A stretch of 64,000 bases of DNA from Spiroplasma turonicum (GCF_001262715.1 NZ_CP012328.1:186001-250000), one strand, 5' to 3'. Positions 33,496-44,840 are shown, counted from the stretch's first letter. Program-made: numbers and translations. The notes: generated from the letters alone by a model not told the origin.

Positions 33496-34377
33496 ATGTC
33501 AAAGTTAAAAGAAAATAAAACAGTTATTGTTGATGAAGAATTAAATCAAGAAGTTTTAAAAGAACTTTCAGAAGATAAGATTTATTCTAAAATCGTTCAA
33601 AATACACCAATTAATAAAAGACAAGAAGTTATAAAGATAAAGGATTTTAATTTCTATTATAATCATTCTAAACAAGCTTTAAAAAATATTAATATGGGTA
33701 TAAAAGAAAATACTGTAGTCGCTTTGATAGGTCCTTCTGGGTGTGGTAAATCAACCTTAATTAGATCTATTAATAGAATGAATGATTTAGTTGGTAACAT
33801 TTATCTTGATGGTCAAATAGAAGTTAATGACATTAAAATTTATGAAAAAGGTGTTGATGTTGTTCAACTAAGAACAAATGTAGGGATGGTATTTCAAAAG
33901 GCAAATCCATTCCCTATCTCAATTTATGATAATGTTGCATTTGGACCAAGGAATCAAGGTGTAAAAGACAAAAATGCTCTTAATCAAATAGTTGAAGATT
34001 CTCTTAAAAAAGCAGCTCTATGAGATGATGTAAAAGATTATTTAAGAGACTCTGCACTAAGTTTAAGTGGTGGACAACAACAAAGATTATGTATTGCAAG
34101 AGCAATTGCAATGAAGCCAAAAATTTTATTAATGGATGAACCAACTAGTGCTTTAGACCCAATTGCTACTTTAAAAGTTGAAGAGTTAATATTAAAATTA
34201 AAGAAGGATTTCACTATTGTTATTGTAACTCACTCAATGGCGCAAGCAACAAGAGTAAGTGACTATACAGCATTTTTCTTAAATGGTGAGTTAATTGAAT
34301 ACGATAGAACTAAAAAGATTTTTACAAATCCAAAAAACAAAAAGACTGAAGACTACATTTCAGGTAGATTTGGTTAG
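33496..34377 (+). CDS. pstB: Phosphate ABC transporter ATP-binding protein PstB
   Basis: PstB hydrolyses ATP for the phosphate importer. The 293-residue protein has Walker [20 protein letters not shown], the Q-loop [23 protein letters not shown], signature [11 protein letters not shown], Walker [12 protein letters not shown] and the H-loop VTHSMAQA; the phrase [12 protein letters not shown] is specific to PstB. The first 45 residues before IKDFNFYY are an extra polar extension. Start ATG follows AAGGGAGTATAT. One TGA encodes Trp at WDDVKDY. It is 19 bases from phoU. Confidence 0.96.
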
Positions 34378-34396
34378 AAAGAAAGGTAGGGTTATT

Positions 34397-35083
34397 ATGT
34401 CATACAATAAAATATTAGATAGAGATATAGAAACTATAAAAAAAGATTTACTAGCAATAATCGAATCTACCAAAACTCAATATGCGAATACATTTGAATC
34501 ATTAAAAACAAAAAATTATGAAATAGCACAAGAAGTAATAAATAATGATATAAAAATAAATGATATGCAAAATAACTTCACAAGAATGGCTCTTTGAAAA
34601 ATTGCAAAACAACAGATGGTTGCAGGTGATTTAAGATTAGCTGTCGGAGGAGTATTAATATGTAGAGAAGTTGAGAGAATAGCTGACGTTGCAAAAAATA
34701 TATGTTATTTCTCATTAAAATATAAACCTGAAACAATTGAAATTCAACAAATATCAAAAATGTTTGATCTTGTAAATAAAATGTTAAATATTATTTTAAA
34801 TCTTGTAGAAAATTATACTGAAGATCAGCATCAAAAAGTTCTTCAAGTGGAAGAAAAAATAACAGACGAGTTTAATTTAATTAATAAAACATTAGCTGAA
34901 AAAATATTAAATTCTAAAAGTAAAGATGAAGCTGAAAAAATTATAACAATTGTTAAACAATTAAAAAACTTAGAAAGAGCAAGTGAACAACTTATAAATA
35001 TTGAAGAAACAGTCCAATTTATTAGAACAGGTAAATTTGAAGAATTACAAGAATACATTAATAAAAAAAATGAAAAAAAATAA
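34397..35083 (+). CDS. phoU: Phosphate transport regulator PhoU
   Basis: PhoU is a helical protein that controls Pst activity and signalling. The 228-residue protein contains two PhoU repeats: the first with MALWKIAKQQMVAGDLRLAVGGVLICREVERIADVAKNI (metal-binding E-x-x-R-x-x-D pattern) and the second with KQLKNLERASEQLINIEETVQFIRTG. It closes the pst cluster, as in most bacteria. Start ATG follows AAAGGTAGGGTTATT. One TGA encodes Trp. A terminator hairpin overlaps its 3' end. Confidence 0.94.
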
Positions 35084-35104
35084 ACCTTTGTGTTTATTTT
35101 TTTT
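35076..35104. terminator. Bidirectional terminator, end of pst cluster
   Basis: AAAAATAAAC and GTTTATTTTT pair around a six-base loop (35076-35101), with T and A runs on either side. It contains the stop codons of both phoU and the convergent gene. Confidence 0.8.
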
Positions 35105-35984
35105 CTAAAGTAATTAGAATTGACTTAGTAAAATAATTATCATTTAATGAAATTGTGACAATTCCTTTTTTATAGTCAAATGATTCTACATTATAAAAAT
35201 CGATAATATTTTTATCATAAACATTTAAATAAGTATATTTTGCTATTCAATTTGATATGTTATTTTTTAAAATATTTATATCACTTGAAAATAATATTTT
35301 TTTATTTTGAGATTTTAAAATATTATTGATTGATCTTTTGAAATAAAATTGTAATTCAGTACTGCATAAAAAATCAGCTCTTAATTTATTATTAGATTTT
35401 AAATTTAAGTCAATTGAATCAAAGTCTAAAAAGTCAAAGAATTCAGTTACATTATTAAGATAAATCAACTCATGACTATATCAATCTATGAAACTTTGGT
35501 ACTTATCTTTAATAACGCTTTCTAACTCAATTTGAATATATTTAGCTTTATCTAAAATGATAGGATTAAGTTCCAAGTATTTTTGCGCATTATTAACAAA
35601 TTTATCAATATTATCATAATTAAACAAAATAAGTGTGAATTCTTTTGTAAATGAATAATTAAATATATTTGAGTTTTTCTTGTTTTCAAAACTAACTTTT
35701 AATACATCGTTTTTTAGTGATACAAAATTGATATTTGCATTTTTATATATATTATTGAATAGTGGTTCTTCTTCCATATTATCTTTAATTATCGATTTCA
35801 AATTTTTCTTTACAAAATTTGTTTCAGAATCTGACATGTCATACCTAAAGTATAAGTAATCATTTCACATTTGAATGAAATCTTGGTATTTTGATGATGT
35901 TTCACTAGTCTTTTTGTATGCACTAACAGTAGATGGTGTTACTGTTAAACCCAATGCTAGAACCATTTGCAATATTTTTTTCAT
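35094..35984 (-). CDS. Secreted protein of unknown function
   Basis: The 296-residue protein starts MKKILQMVLALGLTVTPSTVSA, a Sec signal peptide with a likely signal peptidase I site after VSA; there is no lipobox. The mature part is polar and rich in Asn, Lys, Ile and Phe, with no membrane span and no family I recognise. Two TGA codons encode Trp. GGTGGAAATT provides a ribosome binding site. It is convergent with phoU and divergent from ftsY. It resembles the 5080-6096 product in type (secreted, non-lipoprotein) but I see no sequence similarity by eye. Confidence 0.8.
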
Positions 35985-36054
35985 AATTTCCACCTTAATT
36001 ACATATACTTAATAAAATTATTATACAATTAAATAAGGAAAATGGAGAAATAAA

Positions 36055-37044
36055 ATGGGATTTTGAAGTATTTTAAAAGAACGAAGACAATTAAAAAAAC
36101 AAGAAAAAAAGCATAAAAAAGAACATAAAAATACCCTAACATTCTCAAGTGATATTAAAAAACTTACTAAAAAGTATAAAACACCAAATAGTGATTTTTA
36201 TGAAGAGTTAGAAAATGTTTTAATTAAGACTGACATGGGCATGAAAATGGTCCTAGAAATATCTAATAATGTTCAGAAAAAAGTAAAGCCTAAACACACT
36301 TTTACTGATATTAAAGAAATATTAGCAGAAGAAATATACAAAGCTTATATTGATTCGGGTAAACCAAAAACTGATTTAAATTTTAAAGATGGTAGATTAA
36401 ACATATTTTTAATAGTTGGTGTCAATGGAGTTGGTAAAACAACAAGCATTGCAAAGATTGCAAATTTCTATAGTTCACAAAATAAGAAGGTTCTTATTGC
36501 TGCTGGTGACACATTTAGAGCAGGTGCAGTTGAACAACTAGAACAATGATGTAATAATAGATTAAAAAATGTCGATTTAGTAAAACCACAAAATAATACA
36601 AAAGACCCAGCCAGTGTAGTGTTTGACTCTATAAAGATAGCCTTAGAAAAAAACTATGATATTTTATTAGTTGATACAGCTGGAAGACTCCAAAATAAAG
36701 AACATCTTATGAGAGAACTTGAAAAAATAACTAAAATTATACAAAAAAGTGTAAAGGACGGCCCACATGAACGTTTATTAGTTATTGATGCACAAACTGG
36801 CCAAAATGGAGTAAACCAGGCTAAAGCATTTTCAGAAGCAACTGATGTAACTGGTATTGTTTTAACTAAAATGGATGGTACTAGCAAAGGTGGGATTGCA
36901 ATGGCAATTAAAGATATACTAAAAATTCCTGTTAAATTGATCGGTACTGGTGAAAAAGTCGAAGATTTAAAACAATTTAATGTTGATGAATATATTTATG
37001 AAATGACTGCTGATTTTATGGAAGATGATGAAGAAAATGATTAA
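36055..37044 (+). CDS. ftsY: Signal recognition particle receptor FtsY
   Basis: FtsY is the SRP receptor GTPase at the membrane. The 329-residue protein lacks the long acidic A-domain of E. coli and starts with a short amphipathic, basic segment ([19 protein letters not shown]) that can target the membrane. The N-domain is followed by the G-domain motifs [42 protein letters not shown] and [10 protein letters not shown], and ends in [16 protein letters not shown] encodes Trp in three places. It overlaps ylxM by 20 bases, the usual SRP-gene neighbour. Confidence 0.96.
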
Positions 37045-37360
37045 CAATGAAATATCAAAAACAGTTTTATTAACAGAATATTATGATTATTATAAAAATA
37101 TGTTAACAGAAAAACAAAGACAAAACTTTGAATTATATTTTTTTGAAGATCTTTCTTATCAAGAAATTGCTGATAATTTAGAAATAAGTAAAAGCGCGGT
37201 GCACGATAGTTTAAATAAAACTGTAAATTATTTAATCAACATAGAAGAAAAATTAGGATTTGTAAAAAAACAAAATATGGTTAAAGATTTAGTAGATGAT
37301 TATAAAAAAAATATTATTAATATTAATCAATTGATAGATTCTTTGGAGAATATAATTTAA
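37025..37360 (+). CDS. ylxM: YlxM/UPF0122 family DNA-binding protein
   Basis: The 111-residue protein contains a helix-turn-helix of sigma-70 region 4 type: EKQRQNFELYFFEDLSYQEI then ADNLEISKSAVHDSLNKTV. YlxM proteins are encoded next to ftsY or ffh and have been proposed to modulate the SRP pathway. Two adjacent ATG codons (37025 and 37028) could each start the gene. The gene overlaps ftsY at its start and ymdB by one base at its end (TAATG), so all three are co-expressed. Confidence 0.92.
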   Translation: MMKKMINNEISKTVLLTEYYDYYKNMLTEKQRQNFELYFFEDLSYQEIADNLEISKSAVHDSLNKTVNYLINIEEKLGFVKKQNMVKDLVDDYKKNIININQLIDSLENII

Positions 37361-38127
37361 TGAATATATTATTTATAGGTGATGTATTTTCGTTGCCCGG
37401 TAGAGAAGTTATTGAAAAAAATATTGATAGTATAATAAAAAGTTATGATATTAGTTTTGTAATTGCAAATGGTGAAAACATAAGTCATGGAAAAGGCATA
37501 AACAAGAAACATTATGAATTTTTAAAAAATAATAAAGTAAATGTCATTACAAGCGGTAATCACATATTTAAACAAAAAGAGACTTTGGAGTATATTAAAA
37601 CAACAAATGATCTTTTAAGACCTGCAAATATGCATTCAGATTTACCTGGATTAGGTACAATTAAACTTTCAATTAATAACAAATCCATTAGAGTAACTAA
37701 TTTAATGGGAAGAGTTTTTATGGATTTAGTTGATAACCCATATGTTGTATTTGAAAAAATACTTGAAAATGATGATTCTGATATTCATATTGTGGATTTT
37801 CATGCCGAAGCGTCTGCTGAAAAAGCTGCATTTGCATATAATTATGATGGAAAAATAAGTGCTTTATTAGGTACACATACTCATGTTCAAACAGCTGATG
37901 AGCAAATATTGCCATTAGGAACTGCTTTTATAACAGATGTTGGAATGACTGGCCCAATTAATTCAATTATTGGTGTCAACCCTTCAGAAGTAATAAATAA
38001 AGAGAAAACAGGTTTACCAACTAAGTTTATTCCATCAACTAATGACGGAAAATTATGTGGAGTTGTATTGTCTTTTGATGACATTACAAATAAAGTATTA
38101 AGAATTAAGAGATTACAAGTAACATAA
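37360..38127 (+). CDS. ymdB: YmdB-type metallophosphoesterase
   Basis: The 255-residue length and motifs identify the YmdB calcineurin-like phosphodiesterase family (2',3'-cyclic nucleotide phosphodiesterase activity in Bacillus). Metal ligands are seen in FIGDVFSLPGRE, ANGENISHGKGI, TSGNHIF, IHIVDFHAEASAEK and LLGTHTHVQTAD. The C-terminus has ALPLGTAFITDVGMTGP-like LPLGTAFITDVGM. It has no TGA-encoded Trp. Its ATG overlaps the ylxM stop. Confidence 0.94.
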   Translation: MNILFIGDVFSLPGREVIEKNIDSIIKSYDISFVIANGENISHGKGINKKHYEFLKNNKVNVITSGNHIFKQKETLEYIKTTNDLLRPANMHSDLPGLGTIKLSINNKSIRVTNLMGRVFMDLVDNPYVVFEKILENDDSDIHIVDFHAEASAEKAAFAYNYDGKISALLGTHTHVQTADEQILPLGTAFITDVGMTGPINSIIGVNPSEVINKEKTGLPTKFIPSTNDGKLCGVVLSFDDITNKVLRIKRLQVT

Positions 38128-38147
38128 TTTCATAATAAAAATAGTAA

Positions 38148-38176
38148 TTGTAAATTGACTTAATTTTAGGTATAAT
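38148..38176 (+). promoter_or_regulatory. Promoter of the gene at 38204
   Basis: TTGTAA (38148-38153) and TATAAT (38171-38176) are 17 bases apart; TTGACT at 38155 is also present but too close to the -10. The start codon is 27 bases downstream with GGAGGATAG between. Confidence 0.55.
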
Positions 38177-38203
38177 TAAGGTAATACTATTGGAGGATAG
38201 ACT

Positions 38204-38569
38204 ATGAAAAGACATGATAAATTAAGAAATTTACATGAAGCTCTATTCGCTTTGGACAAAGAAATCAAAAACATTTGTAGAGGTATAGAACAAAGACTTA
38301 GAAACAACACTAAGTATATGGATACCTATCAAAGGGTTTTAACTGAAGTCGAATTCGAAAGAAAAAATGAAATGTATGGTAGGTCTACAATTTATGATTT
38401 TGAAAGAATGAGAATTAATCTAGAACAAGACGCAGGTAATTTAATATATGAAGCTATAAATGTCATGGGTAATGATGAATTCATTATTAGAAGACAAAAT
38501 GTGATTTTTGCATTTTGATTTATGGGTCAATTTGATGTTTATGCACTAGATTTATCAAGGGGAGGTTAG
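38204..38569 (+). CDS. Conserved-looking hypothetical protein
   Basis: The 121-residue protein is soluble, basic and probably helical (MKRHDKLRNLHEALFALDKE, then IKNICRGIEQRLRN). One TGA encodes Trp near the C-terminus (FAFWFMGQFDVY), and the frame ends in SRGG and TAG. TTGGAGGATAGACT is a near-perfect Shine-Dalgarno and a clear promoter precedes it, which supports a real gene. I do not recognise a family or motif. Confidence 0.8.
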
Positions 38570-38602
38570 TCTTAATTTAGTTTTTCTAAGTTAATCTTTA
38601 GT

Positions 38603-39553
38603 ATGAGTATTTTAAATAATAATAAAATTATTTATATAATATTTATAATGATTTCTATAATCATTTTTTTATTGCTAGTTTTAATTTTAACTAGATATTT
38701 TATTTGTTTGTCAATTTATAAAAAACAGAAAAAAGTTATAAAACCAGGATTGGTTGATGCAAAATTCTTTTTAACTTCTGACAATTATAATTTAAGTTGA
38801 TTAGGTAATATAAAAAGTACAGCAGAAACAATAATATTGGGAATTCATGATTATGGACAAACACGAGATTCTTTTATCGATCTAAAAGATTATTGTGATA
38901 AATATCATAATGATATAAGTGTTATCTCATATGATCAACGAAACTTTGGACAAAATAAAAAAATAAAAGTATTTAATTACAATAACTTAATAAATGACTT
39001 AAATGAAATAATCGAATATATTTCTAAAGAATACCCCGAAAAAAATTTAGTATTGATAGGAGAAGGTTTTGGTTCGACAATAGTTTCTAATTTTATGCGT
39101 AGAAAAGAGATACATAATGTATTTTTTTGTTCTTTATATTTAAATCAATTTAAAAAATTAAATATCAATTTAATTTTTAAAATGTTATTAGGAATAATTT
39201 TTTCATATAAAATTATGTTGACACAGAATTTGGACATGAATATTATTTGTGACAATAGTTATAATAAAATTTCATCTACACTAAATTCTTATAATAAAAA
39301 AAACTATAAAGAATATTTACAAATAAAAAAATTAAACAACAAAATTACAAAAAATTTTAGAAATAGCAATTTAAAAGTTCATTTGTTACTACCTACAAAT
39401 GACATTTTTATCAATAAGGAAACTTACATCAATATGTTTTCTAATATTGATGTAAATAAAATAAATATTATAAAATTAGAAAATGAAAAGCATTTATTTC
39501 TTAGAGGAAATGGTAAAGAAGAAATTTTTAAAACAATAATAAAACTGTTATAG
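38603..39553 (+). CDS. Membrane-anchored alpha/beta hydrolase-like protein, nucleophile replaced
   Basis: The 316-residue protein has one N-terminal membrane segment (IIYIIFIMISIIIFLLLVLI) followed by an alpha/beta hydrolase fold. GIHDYGQTRDSF corresponds to the oxyanion HG loop, VISYDQRNFGQ to the strand before the D-x-R-G motif, and LVLIGEGFGSTIV to the nucleophile elbow G-x-S-x-G. In that elbow the Ser is Gly155. A possible acid (TNDIFINKET) and His (NEKHLFLRG) are present. One TGA is read as Trp. It may therefore be inactive or use another nucleophile. The start ATG has only a weak Shine-Dalgarno. Confidence 0.82.
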
Positions 39554-39569
39554 AAAAATTTGATATTAT

Positions 39570-39575
39570 TATAAT
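39570..39575 (+). promoter_or_regulatory. Candidate -10 element of metK
   Basis: TATAAT lies 25 bases upstream of the metK ATG, with AAGGAG between. A -35 would overlap the stop codon of the hydrolase gene and is weak. Confidence 0.4.
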
Positions 39576-39600
39576 GCTATTTATTAAATAAGGAGAATTT

Positions 39601-40734
39601 ATGAAAAAGTTTTTTACTAGTGAATCTGTATCAGAAGGACATCCAGATAAGTTGTGCGATCAAATATCTGATGCAATACTTGATGCATGTTTAGAACAAG
39701 ATCCAGAGTCAAAAGTTGCATGTGAAGTTTTTGTTTCTGGTAATTTTTTAGTAATAGGTGGAGAAATATCATCAAGTGCAAAAGTTAATTATGAAGAAAT
39801 TACAAAATGAGTATTATCAAGAGTTGGTTACAATAATAAAGAAACTGGCATTGATCCTCAAACTTGTGAAATTTTAATTAAAATTAAAGAACAATCTAAA
39901 GACATATCTTTAGGTGTTGATAAAGAAGACACTGGAGCTGGTGACCAAGGAATAATGTTTGGTTATGCAACTAATGAAACATCGAATTATATGCCTTGTG
40001 CAATCCAAATCGCACATGACCTAGTTCATTTAGCTTCAAAATTAAGAAAACTAAATCAATTTAAATATGCACAACCCGATATGAAATCACAAGTTACAAT
40101 GGATTATGAAAATTATAAAAATCCAAGAATAGATACAATTTTAATGTCTATCCAACATGATGAAAATTATGATGAAAAAGAGTTTAAAAACTTTATAGTA
40201 AATAATATTATGAATGTAATTGCAAAAAAACATAATTTGAATACAGATTTTAAAGTTTTAATAAATCCAACAGGAAGATTTGTAATTGGAGGACCAATTT
40301 CAGACGCTGGATTAACTGGTAGAAAAATTATTGTTGATAGTTATGGTGGTTATGCAAGACATGGCGGTGGTGCTTTTTCTGGTAAAGACCCTTCAAAAGT
40401 TGACAGAAGTGCTGCTTATATGGCAAGATATGTTGCAAAAAATCTAGTAGCAGCAGGATTAGCAGATCAATTAGAAATCCAAGTTAGTTATGCAATAGGT
40501 GTTTCAAATCCGATCTCAATTTTTGTAGAATCTTTTGGCACAAACAAAGTTCCTTATGCAGTGATTTACAAGGCTATTAATGAAACTTTTAATTTTAATG
40601 TAAAATCAATAATTGAAACATTAGATCTTAAGAAACCAATCTATTTTAGAACAAGTAAGTATGGTCACTTTGGCAAAAAAGAATTCTCATGAGAAAAACT
40701 AGATAAAGTTAGATTGTTAGAGAAATATTTATAA
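39601..40734 (+). CDS. metK: S-adenosylmethionine synthetase
   Basis: MetK makes SAM from methionine and ATP; SAM feeds the methyltransferases and RlmN of this window. The 377-residue protein carries [80 protein letters not shown] and the C-terminal YGHFGK, all signature sequences. Two TGA codons encode Trp. The ATG follows AAGGAGAATTT. The stop codon overlaps the start of cutC (TAATG). Confidence 0.97.
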
Positions 40735-41396
40735 TGCTTTTAGAAGTTATTGCAAAATCTATTGAAGATGTTCATGATATTAATAATTCTAATGCACACA
40801 GAATTGAATTATGTAAAGATTTAAATGTTGGAGGTTTAACTCCTGATTATAATCTAATTAAACATGCAACCGATATTTCAACTTTACCAATCAATGTAAT
40901 CGTCAGACCTTCTTTTAAAAGTTTTGTTTATTCAGAAGCAGAAAAAATTCAAATATTAAAAGATATAGAATTTATAAAAACCACAAAAGCAAATGGAATT
41001 GTTTTTGGTGGATTAATTGATAAAAATATTGACGTAGAGTTTTTAAAATTAGTTATTAAAACAAAAGAAGATTTGGAAATAACTTTCCATAAAGCATTTG
41101 ATGAAGTAAATGATTTTATTGAAAGTTACAAAATTTTGAATGAACTTAATATAAATAATGTTTTAACATCAGGTGGAACTAATATTAATAAAGGCTTTAA
41201 AGAATTAATTAAACTAAGAAACTTGCAACTTGATACTAAAATATTAGTTGGTGGTGGAGTTAATTTAAATAATATTAAATTATTATCTAATGAATTTAAA
41301 AACATTCATATTGGCCGATTAGCAAGATTTAATAATTCATGAGATTCAAAAATTGATATTTTGACTATAAATAATTTACTTATAAACAACTTATAA
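40734..41396 (+). CDS. cutC: CutC family protein
   Basis: The 220-residue protein belongs to the CutC family of TIM-barrel proteins, once linked to copper homeostasis but with uncertain function. The family start is seen as LLEVIAKSIEDVHDINNSNAHRIELCKDLNVGGLTP, then VIVRPSFKSFVYSEAE, NGIVFGGL, ITFHKAFDEV, VLTSGGT and VGGGVNLNNI. One TGA encodes Trp near the end. The ATG overlaps the metK stop by one base. Confidence 0.9.
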
Positions 41397-41451
41397 TAAA
41401 AGTTTTTTTTTATTTAATTTAAGGAATATAATTATTTTAATGAGGATTATT

Positions 41452-42546
41452 ATGAAGTTTAAAGATATTAACATTAAATTAAATAGTAATAATATTTTAA
41501 AAAACAGGTTTGTTATGGCTCCGATGACAAATATGATGAGTTTTTGTGATGGCGAAGTCACTGATAATGAAATTAATTATTATTCTTTAAGATCAAAAGA
41601 AGTCGGTATGGTAATTACTGCAGCTGCATATATTAATAAAGAAGCTAAAACCTGAGAAGGTCAGTTAAGTATATCAGAAGATTCCATGATTAACTCTTTA
41701 TCTCTATTATCCGAATCAATTAAAATTAATGGTTCTAAAGCTATATTACAAATTTTTCATGGTGGCAGAATGAGTAACAGTAAAGTTCTTAAAGGATTAA
41801 GACCTGTTAGTGCCAGTGAAGTTTCAGCGATTAGAACAAATTCTGAATTACCAAGAAGCTTAAGTTTAAAAGAAATATACTCAGTTATTGATGATTTTAA
41901 AAAAGCAACAATTCGAGCAATGCAATCTGGATTTGATGGAGTTGAAATCCACGGTGCAAACACATATTTAATCCAACAGTTCTTTTCTCCACATTCAAAT
42001 AGAAGAAGTGATGATTTTGGTGGAACAATTGAAAAAAGGTATAAATTTATTGATTTATTAGTTAATGAATTAATTGAATTAAAAAACATTTACAATAAAG
42101 ATTTTATAATAGGTTATAGATTATCTCCAGAAGAATATGAAGAACCAGGTATAAGGTTTGAAGATACATTATTTTTGGTAGATAAACTTTCTGAAAAAGA
42201 TTTGGATTATATTCATATCTCTTTATCCAATTACAACCAAGTATCTAAGTCTTTTAATTATTTAAAAAGACCAATGATAAGTTATATATATGAATTGATT
42301 AATAATAGAACTAAATTAATAGTTGTTGGTGGAATAAAAACGATAAACGATCTAGAAAACTCATTAATGTATTCTGATTTAGTTGCAATTGGAAAACCAC
42401 TAATTACAGATCCAAACTTTGTATCAAAAATTTTAGATAATAAAGAAAAAGATATAAATTTCCATTTAAACAAAGTTGACAAGAATAAGAATTTTATAAG
42501 TAATCATTTTTATAATTTTTTGACAACACAATTTAAAATGAGCTAA
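41452..42546 (+). CDS. NADH:flavin oxidoreductase (Old Yellow Enzyme family)
   Basis: The 364-residue protein is an FMN-dependent ene-reductase-like TIM barrel. It shows KNRFVMAPMTNMMS, QIFHGGRMS, VEIHGANTYLIQQFFSPHSNRRSDDFGG (the substrate-binding H-x-x-N pair and phosphate site), VGGIKTINDLE and IGKPLITDPNF. One TGA encodes Trp (AKTWEGQLS). ATG 41452 has GAGG a few bases upstream; ATG 41440 would add four residues. The physiological substrate is unknown; a role in detoxifying activated alkenes is the usual inference. Confidence 0.93.
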
Positions 42547-42562
42547 TAGAAAGTTAAACTAA

Positions 42563-42805
42563 ATGAATAAAAACTTATTGTATATGTTTATATTAGATTT
42601 ATTAAATAGCTTATTAATAATTTTAACTATCCTTTCAATTTTTTTGAATTTAGTTAATGAAAAAAACAAGAACATATTTTTGTATTCTATAATTTCAGTA
42701 TGCTTTTTTTGTTATGTTTCATCTATTATTTATAAGTACAGAATTTATAAATTAAAAATAGAATATTTTAAGAAGATTTCTAATTACAAAAAAAATTGTT
42801 TATAA
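42563..42805 (+). CDS. Small two-span membrane protein
   Basis: The 80-residue protein has two hydrophobic helices: LLYMFILDLLNSLLIILTILSIFLNL truncated by a polar NEKNKN turn, then LYSIISVCFFCYVSSIIY. The C-terminus is basic (KLKIEYFKKISNYKKNCL). It starts 16 bases after the oxidoreductase stop with AGAAAGTTAAACTAA upstream. No family is recognised. The following 218 bases (42806-43023) are extremely AT-rich, code nothing convincing, and lead to the ABC exporter pair. Confidence 0.65.
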   Translation: MNKNLLYMFILDLLNSLLIILTILSIFLNLVNEKNKNIFLYSIISVCFFCYVSSIIYKYRIYKLKIEYFKKISNYKKNCL

Positions 42806-43023
42806 TATTAAATCTTATACCAATTATTAATTTTATCTTATGTGCAACAATGGCAAAATATATTTTTAAAAAAACAAATTAATTTTTCTTATTTAAAATA
42901 AATTTTTTTATTGGTATATAATAAAAATAATATTATTAATACAGAAATTTTTATATTAATAATTATTTATTTGATTGTGTTTTGACGATTACATAAATAT
43001 TTTTTTTAGTGAGGAGTAATAAA

Positions 43024-44829
43024 ATGCAAAGCGTTGAAGATAGAGTAAAATTTTTTTCAAAAGATAAATTAAAAAAATATAGAGAATTATTAGCGGGGTC
43101 AATTAAAGCTTACCCAGGTTTATTTACTATTTATGTTTTATTAGCTATTACTGATACAAGTCTTTTTTCATCTATGTCAATTGTAATTGCCAATTTAATT
43201 AAAAATATTACAAATGAAGGTGGAAAATCATTATTTGGTTTTACAATGTATTGATATAGTTGAGTTGCAGTTGGGTGGTCAATGATTTTAGCATATGCAG
43301 TTACTGAATTCTTTTTTAATTATGTTGGTGGTATTTGAACTAGAAAAGTTGAAATATGACTAAGGGTAAAGTGTTTAAAAGCATTAGTTGATGTTGATTT
43401 AACTTTTTATTCAAAAAATCAAATTGGTAACTATATGACAAAAATCATTGGAGATTCACAAGGAGCAGCCGATGGACTTAATGAATGATCAAATAATTTG
43501 ATATACATTATAATAATGTTTATTGTAATTAACATTATTATGTTTAGTTTAAATGTTGAAATTGCAGCAATAGCAATTGGTGTTTTTGTATTGTTATTAA
43601 TTATCTCATTAGTTATATACTTTCAATATAGAAAAGCAACAATTGTATCATTAGATTATAAACAAAATTTAGATGCTGATAATACTGATAGATTAATGAA
43701 TATAAGATTGATTAAATCAAGTGGTACAGAATTATCTGAGTTAGAAAGAATAAAAGATTTTAATAAAATATATGCAAAAAAAATTAATAAAACTGTATGA
43801 TTAGGAACTTTATTACTTATATTTGCAAACTTTTTAGGTTGAATCTTACCAGGTTTAATTACTATTTCAATAATTTTTATGTACAATGATACTTATAATT
43901 TAGCTCAAATTACTGCTTTAGTGATTCCGTTTGTGTCAACAGTTACAATACTTGCAGGAGCTATGTTTCTATTACCGATAATTTTAAGAGCACTATCTGT
44001 TTCAATGAACTGTAACTGAAGGTTGAATTTTATTTACTCACAAAAAAGTATTATAATTAAACCCTCAGAACCAATCAAAGTTAATCAAATCAACAAAATT
44101 GAATTAAAAAATGTTGAGTTCATATACCCTGAGTCTCCTTCAAAATTAATACTTCCTAAAACATCATTGGTGTTTGAAAAAGGTAAAAGTTATGCTTTTG
44201 TGGGTGAAACTGGTAGTGGTAAATCAACAATTGCTAAACTTTTATTAAGATTCTATGACCCTTATAAAGGTGACGTATTAATAAACGACATAAACTTAAA
44301 AGAAATAGATATGCCAAGTTATCTGGATAAAATTGGTTATGTTGAACAAGAACCACAAATTTTATATGGAACTGTAATGGACAACATCAGGTATGCAAAA
44401 TTTGATGCAACTGATGAAGAAGTAATCGAAGCTGCTAAAAAAGCTAGCCTTCATAATTTTATTCTAACCTTATCTGACAAATACGACACAATTCTTGGAG
44501 AACGCGGTTTTATCTTTAGTGGGGGCCAAAAACAAAGATTAGTTATAGCAAGAATGTTTTTAAAAAACCCTGAGCTGCTAATTCTTGATGAAGCTACAAG
44601 TGCACTTGATAATATTGTGGAAAAAGAAGTTCAAGCACAGTTAGATAAATTAATTATAGGTAGAACAACTATTATAATTGCACACAGATTATCTACTATA
44701 AAAGATTGTGATCAAATAATTGTTTTAGGTGGAAATGCAGGCGGAATAGTACAAGTAGGTACTTTTGAAGAACTAAAAAACTTAGAAGGACATTTTAACA
44801 AACTTTATAAAGCTGGATTAATGGGATAG
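43024..44829 (+). CDS. ABC exporter half-transporter (permease-ATPase), first of a pair
   Basis: The 601-residue protein joins an N-terminal type-I exporter membrane domain of about six spans (to residue 340) to a C-terminal ATPase with Walker A GETGSGKST, Q-loop VGYVEQEPQILYGTVMDNI, signature FSGGQKQRL, Walker B LLILDEATSALD and H-loop IAHRLSTI. Such MdlA/MdlB-like pairs work as heterodimers that export lipids, peptides or drugs; the substrate is not apparent. GAGGAGTAATAAA is seven bases from the ATG. Many TGA codons encode Trp in the membrane part. It is 11 bases from its partner. Confidence 0.94.
44170..44226 (+). repeat. 57-base exact repeat in Walker A region, copy 1
   Basis: This stretch is identical to 46032-46088 in the neighbouring paralogue. 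Shorter identical tracts are 44333-44360 with 46198-46225 (28 bases) and 44579-44618 with 46444-46483 (40 bases). Confidence 0.9.
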
Positions 44830-44840
44830 GGGGTATTATA

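Noticed and set aside
38155-38176. TTGACT plus TATAAT as promoter of the gene at 38204
   Set aside because: The spacer is only 10 bases; the pair TTGTAA and TATAAT with 17 bases was preferred.
42806-43023. AT-rich gap as a possible small RNA or replication feature
   Set aside because: No hairpin with T run, no repeated box such as DnaA sites, and no conserved frame; it looks like ordinary intergenic sequence with a promoter for the ABC genes.
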